The notes under the pieces were generated by a model, which had not been told where the DNA came from, did not search any database, and was given only the letters and a program-made list of their open reading frames with translations. 64,000 bases of DNA from Gammaproteobacteria bacterium (GTDB lineage: Bacteria > Pseudomonadota > Gammaproteobacteria > JAJPIJ01): contig JAJVHZ010000014.1 of the NCBI GenBank assembly GCA_022072255.1, forward strand, positions 1 to 64,000. The letters are read 5' to 3'. Each line of letters opens with the position of its first letter. Position 1 is the stretch's first letter. Positions 48,088 to 56,399 of the stretch are shown here, piece by piece. Position numbers and translations under genes: made by a program.

Positions 48088-49047
48088 TCAGCCGACGATG
48101 CCCCCGGCCTGGAGGTCGGCGTGATACGAGGAACGGACCATCGGCGCGCTCGCGACGTTGGCGAAACCCAGGGCGCGGGCGTACTCGCCGAGCTCGGCGA
48201 ATTCATCCGGATGAACGAACCGGGCCACCGGCAGGTGCGCCCGGCTGGGCTGCAGGTACTGCCCCACGGTCAGCATGTCGCAGCCGTGCGCGCGCAGGTC
48301 CTGCAGCACCTGCCGCACCTCGCCGATCTCCTCCCCCAGGCCCAGCATCACTCCGGATTTCGTCGGGATCGAGGCCTGCTCCTCCTTGAAGCGCTGCAGG
48401 AGCCGCAGGGACCAGGAGTAATCGGCCCCGGGGCGCGCCTGGCGGTACAACCGCGGCACGGTCTCGAGGTTGTGATTGAAGACATCCGGAGGCGCGCGGC
48501 GCAGCGCGGCAAGGGCGGGATCCATGCGGCCGCGAAAATCCGGGGTGAGGATCTCGATGCGGATGGCCGGGCTGGCGCCGCGTACGGCATCGATGCAGGC
48601 GGCGAAGTGACCGCCGCCGCCGTCGCGCAGATCGTCGCGATCGACCGAGGTGATGACGACGTATCGCAGGCCCATCTTCGCGACGGTCTGCGCCAGTCGC
48701 GCGGGTTCCTCCGCGTCGAGCGGCAGCGGCCGGCCGTGGGCCACGTCGCAAAAAGGACAGCGGCGGGTGCAGATGTCGCCCATGATCATGAAGGTGGCGG
48801 TCCCGTGCGCGAAGCATTCGCCGAGATTCGGGCAGGCCGCCTCCTCGCACACGGTGTGCAGGCGCTGGGCGCGCAGCAACTGCTTGAGCGCGATCACCTT
48901 CGGGTCGGTGGGCGCCCGTGCGCGGATCCAGGCCGGCTTGCGCGGCATCGGGCCGTCCGTGGCGATCACCTTGACCGGAATGCGGGCGACCTTCTCGGCG
49001 CCGCGCAGCGCGCGCCCCGGCTCCCTGCCCGTCTTACATTCGGTCAT
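48088..49047 (-). CDS. lipA: Lipoyl synthase
   Basis: This 319-residue radical-SAM enzyme inserts sulfur into octanoyl chains to make lipoate. Two iron-sulfur sites are visible. The auxiliary cluster uses cysteines in [12 protein letters not shown], and the radical-SAM cluster uses CTRRCPFC. The C-terminal RSSYHA motif is also there. The ATG at 49047 overlaps the lipB end by 14 bases. It works after LipB in the same pathway. Confidence 0.96.
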   Translation of the reverse strand: MTECKTGREPGRALRGAEKVARIPVKVIATDGPMPRKPAWIRARAPTDPKVIALKQLLRAQRLHTVCEEAACPNLGECFAHGTATFMIMGDICTRRCPFCDVAHGRPLPLDAEEPARLAQTVAKMGLRYVVITSVDRDDLRDGGGGHFAACIDAVRGASPAIRIEILTPDFRGRMDPALAALRRAPPDVFNHNLETVPRLYRQARPGADYSWSLRLLQRFKEEQASIPTKSGVMLGLGEEIGEVRQVLQDLRAHGCDMLTVGQYLQPSRAHLPVARFVHPDEFAELGEYARALGFANVASAPMVRSSYHADLQAGGIVG

Positions 49048-49723
49048 GCGCACCCCCTGGCCCGGTTTCGCCCGAGGTCGCGAATGCAAGCTCCGGACCG
49101 GACGAAGTCAGCTCATCGAACCCCAGGCGGTCATCGAGGGCGCGCAAGAGCCGATCGCCGAATGCCGGGATGCCTATGCACACCCCCTGTTCGCGCAGAC
49201 TGCTGACGCGCAGTCCCGGGTATCCGCACGGATTGATGCGCGTGAACGGCTCGAGGTCCAGGTCGATGTTGACGGCGAGGCCGTGATAGCAGCAGCCGCG
49301 GCGGACACGGAACCCCAGCGCCGCGATCTTGGCCTCGTGCGTGTAGACGCCGGGGGCGCCGGGGCGGCGCGAGGCTGACACGCCGAGCCCGGCGAGCGCA
49401 TCCATCGTGGCCTGCTCGGTACGCCAGACGAGATCCTTCACACCGATTCCCCGTCGCTTGAGATCGAGCAGCAGATAGACCACCAGTTGGCCCGGGCCGT
49501 GGTACGTCACCTGGCCCCCGCGATCGCTGCGCACCACCGGGATCCCGCGCGCGTCCAGGATGTGCTCCGGCCGACCCGCCAGCCCGAGCGTGTAGACCGA
49601 CGGGTGCTCCAACAGCCAGACCTCGTCCTCGGCATCCGCGCCTCGCGCGTCCGTATACTCGCGCATCGCCAGCCAGACGGATTCGTAGTCCTGCAGGCCG
49701 GGCCGGCGTACCACGGTTTTCAT
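49034..49723 (-). CDS. lipB: Octanoyltransferase
   Basis: This 229-residue enzyme transfers octanoate from acyl carrier protein to target proteins. The catalytic lysine is in AKIAALG and the cysteine in INPCGYPGL, with [12 protein letters not shown] before them. It starts three bases before the ybeD stop, so ybeD-lipB-lipA forms one unit. Confidence 0.95.
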   Translation of the reverse strand: MKTVVRRPGLQDYESVWLAMREYTDARGADAEDEVWLLEHPSVYTLGLAGRPEHILDARGIPVVRSDRGGQVTYHGPGQLVVYLLLDLKRRGIGVKDLVWRTEQATMDALAGLGVSASRRPGAPGVYTHEAKIAALGFRVRRGCCYHGLAVNIDLDLEPFTRINPCGYPGLRVSSLREQGVCIGIPAFGDRLLRALDDRLGFDELTSSGPELAFATSGETGPGGAHDRM

Positions 49724-49989
49724 AGCACCATCACGATACGCGTTTCGCTGGTCAGATCGCGATAAATGGCGTCGAGCTGGTTGCGACTCTTGGCCTCGAT
49801 GGTCACGGTGACGGAGATGAAGCGTCCACCGCGGCTCTCGCGCGAACGCAGGGCGCCCTCGCCGAGGTCGCCGACGTGCCGCCGCACGATCTGGGCTACG
49901 AAAGCATCGAAGTCCTCTGCCCAGTACCCCATCACCTTGATGGGAAACTGACAGGGAAAGATCATGGCCGATTCGCGGCGCTCATTCAT
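49720..49989 (-). CDS. ybeD: YbeD-like DUF493 family protein
   Basis: This small protein has the fold of YbeD, a ferredoxin-like ACT-resembling domain (FPIKVMGYWAEDFDAFVAQIV, then VTVTIEAKSRNQLDAIYRDL). Its function is not known. YbeD genes are commonly next to lipB in gammaproteobacteria, as here. The ATG at 49989 is chosen; starts upstream at 50016 or later in the ORF cannot be excluded, since none has a strong ribosome site. Confidence 0.85.
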   Translation of the reverse strand: MNERRESAMIFPCQFPIKVMGYWAEDFDAFVAQIVRRHVGDLGEGALRSRESRGGRFISVTVTIEAKSRNQLDAIYRDLTSETRIVMVL

Positions 49990-50626
49990 TTCATCGGTTT
50001 CCGTTTGCCTGCGCATTTCCGCGCTGCCGCGCGGTCGGCAGGACCGGCCCCCGAAAGCCGTGGCCGGGCGCGCTGCACGCAGTGCGCGATCCGCGCCCAA
50101 GTGCCGCACTCGCCGCGGGTGCTTGCCATGATGCCAGAACCGGCACGGCAATCAGAGTGAAGCGTCGTCTGGGTCACAGTACGCGCAGCGCCCGGGTAGT
50201 AAACAAGACCTTTCACTTCATGTTATCGTAGTAAACACGTGGTTATTCGATACCGCGAACCGGATCGTCCAACGCCAGCGATGGCCTTTAGGCAGAGGCG
50301 CACGTAAGCGCGTAAACCCCAACGAGACCCCGACGAAACAATAACTTAGATATTGGGCGACCGGAAGATGATCACCTCGGCGACCGCCGGCGGTGACATC
50401 GGCCAAGTTCGTCGGGGACTGAGTGCATGTTACCGGCAGCGGGATGCGGTCGGGCGCAGGTCTGTGGACCGCCCGCGTCCTCACCGTGCATCCCCAGCCG
50501 CGACGGCCGCAGGCCCGTCGCGCCGCGGGGAGGACATGCCTCCGCGGTGGGCTAAGTCGGCCGGGAAGTCCGGCTCCAGCTTGTACACGATAAGGAGATC
50601 GGGACTGGAACGTAGGAGTGCCCAGG
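49990..50626. other. Gap before the signalling cluster
   Basis: There is no credible gene over this 637-base stretch. It contains AT-rich DNA with the ten-base word GTAGTAAACA twice, at 50196-50205 and 50228-50237 (32 bases apart). A 12-base palindrome ACCGCCGGCGGT lies at 50383-50394. These may belong to promoter control of the cluster that starts at 50627. The rest shows nothing I can name. Confidence 0.5.
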
Positions 50627-52294
50627 ATGTTGGATACAGAGTTCTGCCGGCAGATCCTCAAGCTGCCGGAACCATGGGTGGTCGAGGACGTGCGTGTGGA
50701 TAAACCGTCCAATCGCATCGACGTCCGGATCGGCATGCCCCGACGCAAGCGCACCTTCTTCAGCCGCCAAGCAACCTGTCCGCGCTGCCATCGCGCCCTG
50801 CCCGCGACCGGCGGTGGTCAGCGTGTGGTCAGGCACCTGAACATCGGTGAGATGCGCACTTACCTGACCGTACCGGCCGCACCGGCGGAGGGAAGCGCGA
50901 ACGACTGCGGATGCCGGCGGGTGTGGAGCAATCCCGGCTCGCGCTTCACCCAGGAGATGGAGCGCCAGGTCGTCGAAGGCCTGCATCTGCTGGGTTCGAT
51001 CGACGCCGTCGCCAAGCTGTTTCTCGTCAACGCCGTGGACGTCCGCGAGATCAACGCGCAGCACCGCATCATCGATTCCGACAAGCCTGCGCCCGCGCCG
51101 ACCCACACCATCGCCTACGCCCAGGCGCACTTCAACGACGGCGGACTGGAGGTGGCCTACATCGACGAGGAGGAATACCACACCGCGCCGGCCACCCCGC
51201 GACCGGCGCCGCCGAGGGAAAACCACGAGGCCGTGCCGCCGGAATCCGATCCGGTCTGGCAGCGTCTCATCGATCATTCCGCGCACGCCAGCCTGCAGTC
51301 ATTGGGCCTGAAGATGCTGCTCGAGCAGATCCGGCTCAGCGTCACCGGCAATCGCTCCGAGAACGCGCGCCTGGCGGCCGCCCGAATCCTGCGGCAGTAC
51401 TTCGTCAAGCACTGGCGGCGCAGCCAGATGGAACTCGCGTCGCTGCTCAGCGAGGCGCGTGCGAATCCGGGTACGCAGCCGGCCCAGGCGCCGGCCAAGC
51501 CGCTCATCGAGCCGCCGCCGGAATCCGACCCAGGCTGGCAGTACCTCATCGAGGGGCGCATACCCGTTCACGCCGAGGCCATAGGCCTGAAGATGCTGAT
51601 CGAACGCCTGCGACTGACGCTGGGCTCGCGGCCCTCGGCCGAAAGCCGAATTGCCGGCGCCCGCATCCTGCGCGAGTTCTTCGTCAAGCACTGCGCCCGT
51701 CATCAGAGCGAGCTGGCGCAGGTGGTCGCGGCTGGGAAGGCGCACATGCAGCGCACGGCGGCCTCGGCACGCCCGCAGACGGCGGCGGCCATCGAAGTGC
51801 CGCCCGAGTCGGCGCGCTGCTGGCAGTTGCTGATCGACGGTCAACTGGAGATCCAGAGCTCCGCCGTGGGCCTGACCATGCTGCTGGAGCGCATCCGGCT
51901 GACGATAGGTCGCGTACCCTCCCCGGCCGCACGCCTCGCCGCGGCCCGGGTAATGCGCCAGTATTTCGAAAAGTACCGCAGCCGCCACGAGACCGAGCTG
52001 AAGCTGCTGATCGCCGAGGATGCGCTCTACCGTGCGGACGCAAGCGGCCAGGTGGTGGAGTTCGTCGAGGTACCGCCGGAGAACCATCCGAGCTGGGACA
52101 AGCTGATACGCGGCGAGCTGCAGCTCCGTACCGAGGCGCTGGGCCTGAAAATGCTGCTCGAGCGGGTGCGCCTGTCGCTGGGTTCCGAGCCCACCGAAGC
52201 GCTGCGGCTCGCCGCCGCGCGCGTGCTGCGGCAGTATTTCATCAAGCATCGCAGCCGCCACCGCGCCGAACTCGAGCAGCTCAAGGCGGCCTAG
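50627..52294 (+). CDS. ISL3-like zinc/HTH protein with four tandem repeats
   Basis: This 555-residue protein has a two-part build that I do not know as a described family. Residues 45-145 resemble the N-terminal zinc-binding and HTH part of ISL3 transposases (CPRCHR near 54, CGCRRVW near 97, then EGLHLLGSIDAVAKLFLV). The DDE transposase domain is absent. From residue 204 on there are four copies of a 70-residue unit, about 90 residues apart. Each unit begins PPES (PPEN in the last) and contains GLxMLxExxRL and AARxxRxxFxKH (for example GLKMLLERVRLSLG and AAARVLRQYFIKHRSRH). The ATG at 50627 has AGGAG eight bases upstream. It opens a seven-gene unit. Confidence 0.75.
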   Translation: MLDTEFCRQILKLPEPWVVEDVRVDKPSNRIDVRIGMPRRKRTFFSRQATCPRCHRALPATGGGQRVVRHLNIGEMRTYLTVPAAPAEGSANDCGCRRVWSNPGSRFTQEMERQVVEGLHLLGSIDAVAKLFLVNAVDVREINAQHRIIDSDKPAPAPTHTIAYAQAHFNDGGLEVAYIDEEEYHTAPATPRPAPPRENHEAVPPESDPVWQRLIDHSAHASLQSLGLKMLLEQIRLSVTGNRSENARLAAARILRQYFVKHWRRSQMELASLLSEARANPGTQPAQAPAKPLIEPPPESDPGWQYLIEGRIPVHAEAIGLKMLIERLRLTLGSRPSAESRIAGARILREFFVKHCARHQSELAQVVAAGKAHMQRTAASARPQTAAAIEVPPESARCWQLLIDGQLEIQSSAVGLTMLLERIRLTIGRVPSPAARLAAARVMRQYFEKYRSRHETELKLLIAEDALYRADASGQVVEFVEVPPENHPSWDKLIRGELQLRTEALGLKMLLERVRLSLGSEPTEALRLAAARVLRQYFIKHRSRHRAELEQLKAA

Positions 52295-52308
52295 GGAAAG
52301 GAGGCCTC

Positions 52309-53346
52309 ATGTTCGGGATTTCCAGCCCGCAGTCTGCGAACGCATCCCTCGGCAGCGTCAGCGGCCGCCTGGTGACGGTCACGGAGGCCGCAGCGGCCAT
52401 CAGACAGGGGCGGGTGCTCTGGATCGGCGGCGACGAGACGCTGCTGCGTCAGCTTCCCACCGGCCAGTGGATAGGCGGATCGATCCCCTACTTCGTCGCG
52501 CAGAACGGCGGGGAGACGACGCGCGAACGCGTGTTCTGCTCGGAATTGCCGGCCAATATCGCCACCGGCATGGACATCCGCTTCTACGACCTGGACACCA
52601 TCGGCCGTATAGCCGTCGAGGCGCCCGAAAACGGCTTCAGCATCCTGTTGATTCCGGCCACCAGCGAGCTGCATCTGAGCTACGCGCGAAACGCGCCCGG
52701 CTACGATGAGATGTTCCTGAAGCCGATCGCGGGCTGGGTCACGGGTGTGCATCTGGACGACCTCGGCCGGTCGCACCCGATCGTGTACAACGGCAAGACC
52801 GGCGAGGGCTCGCGCGAACGCGGCCTGGCAATGCACGTCGCGCTGCGTCCGGAGAAGATCGCCCAGATCGGCATCGTGAATACCTTCAGGCAGGGCAACG
52901 GCGACACGCTGGTGTTTCCCGAAACCGGCTTCGCCGCCAGCCGTTGCGAGGTCAACGGCGTGGAGCGCAATTTCGCCGAGTATGTGCGCGAACTGAAGAT
53001 CGATCAGCGCCTGCCGCTGGTGGCGGATTATTCGGGCACGATGATCAACGTCGGGCTGCAGCGCGTCGACGAGCGCGGCGACGAGGTGTCGTTCTACGCG
53101 CCGGTCTTCAAGGGCATCCGTTACCGGTTTGCCGCGCCGGTGGAGAATTACGTCGAGGCATTCCAGTCGGCGATACCGAAGCTGGATCAGCCGGTCGTGT
53201 TCAGCTGCAACTGCGTCCTGAACTACCTGTACTCGGAGCTGGAAGGCAAGCACACTGCGCACATGACCGGCCCGATGACCTTCGGCGAGATCGCCTATCA
53301 GCTCCTGAACCAGACCATGGTCTACCTGACCGTCGAGGATGCCTGA
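52309..53346 (+). CDS. FIST-like protein of unknown function
   Basis: This 345-residue protein has no certain family. Its C-terminal part (VVFSCNCVLNYLYSELEGKHT, then GPMTFGEIAYQLLNQTM) resembles the FIST C region found in sensory proteins. FIST domains bind small ligands and often partner with chemosensory or two-component proteins. A perfect AAGGAGG ribosome site precedes its ATG. The gap to the repeat protein's stop is 14 bases, so they are one transcript. It has no signal peptide and no membrane segment. It may supply the sensory input of the cluster. Confidence 0.65.
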   Translation: MFGISSPQSANASLGSVSGRLVTVTEAAAAIRQGRVLWIGGDETLLRQLPTGQWIGGSIPYFVAQNGGETTRERVFCSELPANIATGMDIRFYDLDTIGRIAVEAPENGFSILLIPATSELHLSYARNAPGYDEMFLKPIAGWVTGVHLDDLGRSHPIVYNGKTGEGSRERGLAMHVALRPEKIAQIGIVNTFRQGNGDTLVFPETGFAASRCEVNGVERNFAEYVRELKIDQRLPLVADYSGTMINVGLQRVDERGDEVSFYAPVFKGIRYRFAAPVENYVEAFQSAIPKLDQPVVFSCNCVLNYLYSELEGKHTAHMTGPMTFGEIAYQLLNQTMVYLTVEDA

Positions 53347-53348
53347 GC

Positions 53349-54284
53349 GTGAGCGCCAGCCCCGAGAACATAGGCGCGTCCCCTTTTGATGCCGGCCCGC
53401 TCCCGCCCCGTCCCATATCCATATCGATGATCGGCGTCAGTGCCGACGACCGACGCCAGCTCCTGGACGCGTTCGAGGAGATCCCTGACGACCGCATCCT
53501 CTACCGGCCGGTCGCGCTGCATCAGCGCCCGGATATCCTGCTCGTAAATGCCGACGACGCCCGCTCGCTGGCCACCTGGGTGCGTTACCGAAATTACGCC
53601 CGCCAATTGGGCGGGGAACCGCCGAGCGTCGTCATCTCCGGCGACCGGACGTTCGACACGGCACATTATCAGCTCGCCAGCCCGCTGGACGGCCGCGCGG
53701 CGCTGCGGCTTTTCAATCGCATCGTCAGCGAACGCCTCACGGTGAAGGAGATCGAGGCTCCGCAACGCCCGCCGCTGTCGGTGGTGTACTCACCGCCGCT
53801 CGATGAGACCGCGCTGCCGCCGCGTCTGCTCGACATGAATCCGTCGGCCGACGAATCTCTGCCGCTCGCCTCGGTCGCCAGCGACATGGTCGCGCCCGAC
53901 GTCGATCTGAACGTAGCGGCGGTGCGCGCCCTGGTCATCGACGACAGCCTGCCGGTTCGCATCCAGATGAAGCAGGCGCTGCACCCACTGGGCTGGCAGG
54001 TGGACTTTGCCGAGAGCGGCGAGCAGGCCCTGCCGCTCCTGGACAACAACGACTACAACATCATCTTCGTCGACACCATCATGCCCAACATGGACGGTTA
54101 CGAAGTCTGCCGCCACGCGAAGGCGGGGCGCGCCAGGGACGTCCCCGTGGTGATGCTGACCAGCGCCTCCAGCCCCGCCGATCGGGTGCGGGGGAAGCTC
54201 GCGGGTTGCGATACCTACCTTATCAAGCCCGTCACTCCGCAGGTCCTGCGCCAGCTGCTGGAGCAGTATCTCTCGGTGCGCTAG
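53349..54284 (+). CDS. Response regulator with unknown N-terminal domain
   Basis: This 311-residue protein starts at GTG 53349, two bases after the previous stop. Residues 195-311 form a receiver domain (ALVIDDSLPVRIQMKQAL, phospho-acceptor aspartate in FVDTIMPNMDG, then LIKPV). The first 190 residues do not match a common output family. They contain MIGVSADDRRQLLDAFEEIPDD and PSVVISGDRTFD, as if another receiver-like sandwich lacking the phospho site. It may be a two-domain relay protein of the cluster's own kind. Confidence 0.75.
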   Translation: MSASPENIGASPFDAGPLPPRPISISMIGVSADDRRQLLDAFEEIPDDRILYRPVALHQRPDILLVNADDARSLATWVRYRNYARQLGGEPPSVVISGDRTFDTAHYQLASPLDGRAALRLFNRIVSERLTVKEIEAPQRPPLSVVYSPPLDETALPPRLLDMNPSADESLPLASVASDMVAPDVDLNVAAVRALVIDDSLPVRIQMKQALHPLGWQVDFAESGEQALPLLDNNDYNIIFVDTIMPNMDGYEVCRHAKAGRARDVPVVMLTSASSPADRVRGKLAGCDTYLIKPVTPQVLRQLLEQYLSVR

Positions 54285-54383
54285 CCGAACTGGCGCGATG
54301 GCAGCGGGACGCATCGTGACGTTCGCGCATCATCTCCACCGTTCGAGCCACTGCGCAGCCATCGCGGCGTCCGGGATCTCCGC

Positions 54384-54872
54384 ATGAGCACCGCCGACGC
54401 CGGATTGCTGCTGGCGGCAGAGGTTCAGGGTCCCGCACGCCGGGAACGCCGGTTCGGTTTTCGCATCGGCGGCACGGGGTTCCTCGTGCCGGCCGGCGTG
54501 GCGAGCGAGATCGTGCAGAACCCCGTCGTCCATCGCATCCCCTGGCAGACTTCGCACATGCGGGGACTCGTCGGTCACCGCGGCAACGTCGTGCCCGTGT
54601 TCGAACTGTCAGCACTGTTTCACACGGTGGTGCGCAGCGAACCCGGCGCCTACCTGCTGATCCTCGACGGCGGTGAACGTGCGGGCGGGGTCTTCGTCGA
54701 TACCTTGCCGACCATGCTCGCCTGCGAGGCCGACGAGCATCCCGATTTCAGCGGTTTGCCCTCTCCGCTGTCCGAAACCGTGCAGGGCACCCGCGTCGCC
54801 GCGGGGGAGCGCTGGTTCGAACTGGACCACATGGCGTTGTTCGCGGCGCTCGCCCGCATGCACGCGGCCTGA
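54384..54872 (+). CDS. CheW-like coupling protein
   Basis: This 162-residue protein has a CheW-like fold (RRFGFRIGGTGFLVPAGVASEIV, then HMRGLVGHRGNVVPVFELSALF). CheW proteins join chemoreceptors to CheA. It stands between the response regulator and the receptor in the same direction. The last part is shorter than in classical CheW but keeps the GER-F-L core. Confidence 0.8.
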   Translation: MSTADAGLLLAAEVQGPARRERRFGFRIGGTGFLVPAGVASEIVQNPVVHRIPWQTSHMRGLVGHRGNVVPVFELSALFHTVVRSEPGAYLLILDGGERAGGVFVDTLPTMLACEADEHPDFSGLPSPLSETVQGTRVAAGERWFELDHMALFAALARMHAA

Positions 54873-54935
54873 TACCGGAATCAAAGACCCGCTGCGAGCG
54901 GCACGGCAAGAATCCCGCGAGAGGCTGCGACAGCA

Positions 54936-56330
54936 ATGAAGTCCGCAAGATGGTCGGTCCGCGCTCGCCTCATTGCCCTGGTGCTGGCAGTGCACGCCTT
55001 CGGTCTGCTGCTGGGGGCCACCCTGATGCACCGCACGGGCTCCGCGCGGGCTCACCTCGCCGATGCCCTGCCGATGACCGCCGTCATCGCGCTGGGCGTC
55101 ATTTTGGTCGGTGTCATAGCGGTGCTTGCGATCCGCAGGTGGCTCGCGCCACTGGATCGCCTGCGGATCACCCTTCAACGCGTGAACGACGGCGATATCG
55201 ACGTCCGCGCCGCGGTCGACACCGACGATGAGTTCGAGGCGCTCGGGGCCGGTATCGACAACGTCGTCGCGCACCGCTGCAGCACGCTGCAAATCGAGGG
55301 TGAAAGCTATCGGCTCCACCAGTCCGTCGGCGCGATAATGCAGGCGGTTACGCGCATTGCCGGGCGCGATCTCAGCGCCCACGCACCGGTGCGCGACGAT
55401 GCCACGGGAGCGATCGCCGAGGCGCTGAACACCATGATCGGCGACACGGCGGCGGTCCTTCGCAGCGTGACGGAAGTCGCCACCAACGTTGCCGAGACCA
55501 CCAACCTCGTCAAGTCCCAATCCGATCACATCGTCATGCTGGCCCGCGCCGAACGCGAGAACCTCGAGGAGTGCGTCAATGATCTCGAGGTGGCGGCCGA
55601 CGCCCACAGCCACATCGCGCGCATGGCGATCGCCTGCGCGGAGGCGGGAGAAAAGGCCCTGGTAGCCACGCGGATTGCGCGCGTGTCGGTGCAGAACAAC
55701 GTATCTGGGTTCCAATCCATACGCACGACGCTGGCGGACACCGAACGGCGCGTGCGGCTGCTGCTGGACCGATGCCAGGAGATATCCGGCGCGGTCAACC
55801 TCATCAGCCATCTCACCGAGCGCACCCACGTACTCGCCCTGAACGCGAGCATGCACGCCTCGGCGGTGGGCGACGCCGGTCGCGGCTTCAGCGCGGTGGC
55901 CGACGAGGTGCAGCGCCTGGCCGAGAACACCCGCGAAATGGCCTCCCAGATCAGCGATATCGTGCAAAGCGTGCAGGCAGACACCGCCGACACGATGCAT
56001 TCGCTGCAGATGCTGAGCGAGCACGTGCAGAGCGGGAACGAACTGGTCGATCGCAGCGGCCGCGACATGCAGGCCACCGAGGAGGCGGCCGGCAACCTCG
56101 TGGATCTGATCCGCAAGATCGCGGCGGCCGCGGCCACACAGAGACAGATCAGCGCAACCATACGCCAGCGCACGACGGCAATCATCGAGAACGTGAGCCG
56201 CACCGGCGCGTATCTGCTCGGGCAGGCCGAGCACACCGACAATCTCGCCGAGCAGGCGATGGCGCTGGTGGAATCGGTGAGCGCCTATCGGCTGCCGGAG
56301 GAGGACGATGAAACGTCTCCACGGGCATGA
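54936..56330 (+). CDS. Methyl-accepting protein with almost no periplasmic domain
   Basis: This 464-residue receptor has two membrane helices, around LIALVLAVHAFGLLLGATLM and VIALGVILVGVIAVLAI. Only about 16 residues separate them, so there is no room for a periplasmic ligand domain. A HAMP-like part (RWLAPLDRLRITLQRVNDGDIDVR) follows. Then comes a cytoplasmic signalling domain with the tip NASMHASAVGDAGRGFSAVADEVQRLAENT. Signal input must come from the membrane, the cytoplasm, or another protein such as the neighbouring FIST-like one. No CheR or CheB gene is near. Confidence 0.85.
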   Translation: MKSARWSVRARLIALVLAVHAFGLLLGATLMHRTGSARAHLADALPMTAVIALGVILVGVIAVLAIRRWLAPLDRLRITLQRVNDGDIDVRAAVDTDDEFEALGAGIDNVVAHRCSTLQIEGESYRLHQSVGAIMQAVTRIAGRDLSAHAPVRDDATGAIAEALNTMIGDTAAVLRSVTEVATNVAETTNLVKSQSDHIVMLARAERENLEECVNDLEVAADAHSHIARMAIACAEAGEKALVATRIARVSVQNNVSGFQSIRTTLADTERRVRLLLDRCQEISGAVNLISHLTERTHVLALNASMHASAVGDAGRGFSAVADEVQRLAENTREMASQISDIVQSVQADTADTMHSLQMLSEHVQSGNELVDRSGRDMQATEEAAGNLVDLIRKIAAAAATQRQISATIRQRTTAIIENVSRTGAYLLGQAEHTDNLAEQAMALVESVSAYRLPEEDDETSPRA

Positions 56331-56399
56331 GCCGCGCACCGATCGCGCCACCGCGATGACCTGCCGCGCCAGGCCACGACGGACGACTTCCCAGGGCAT

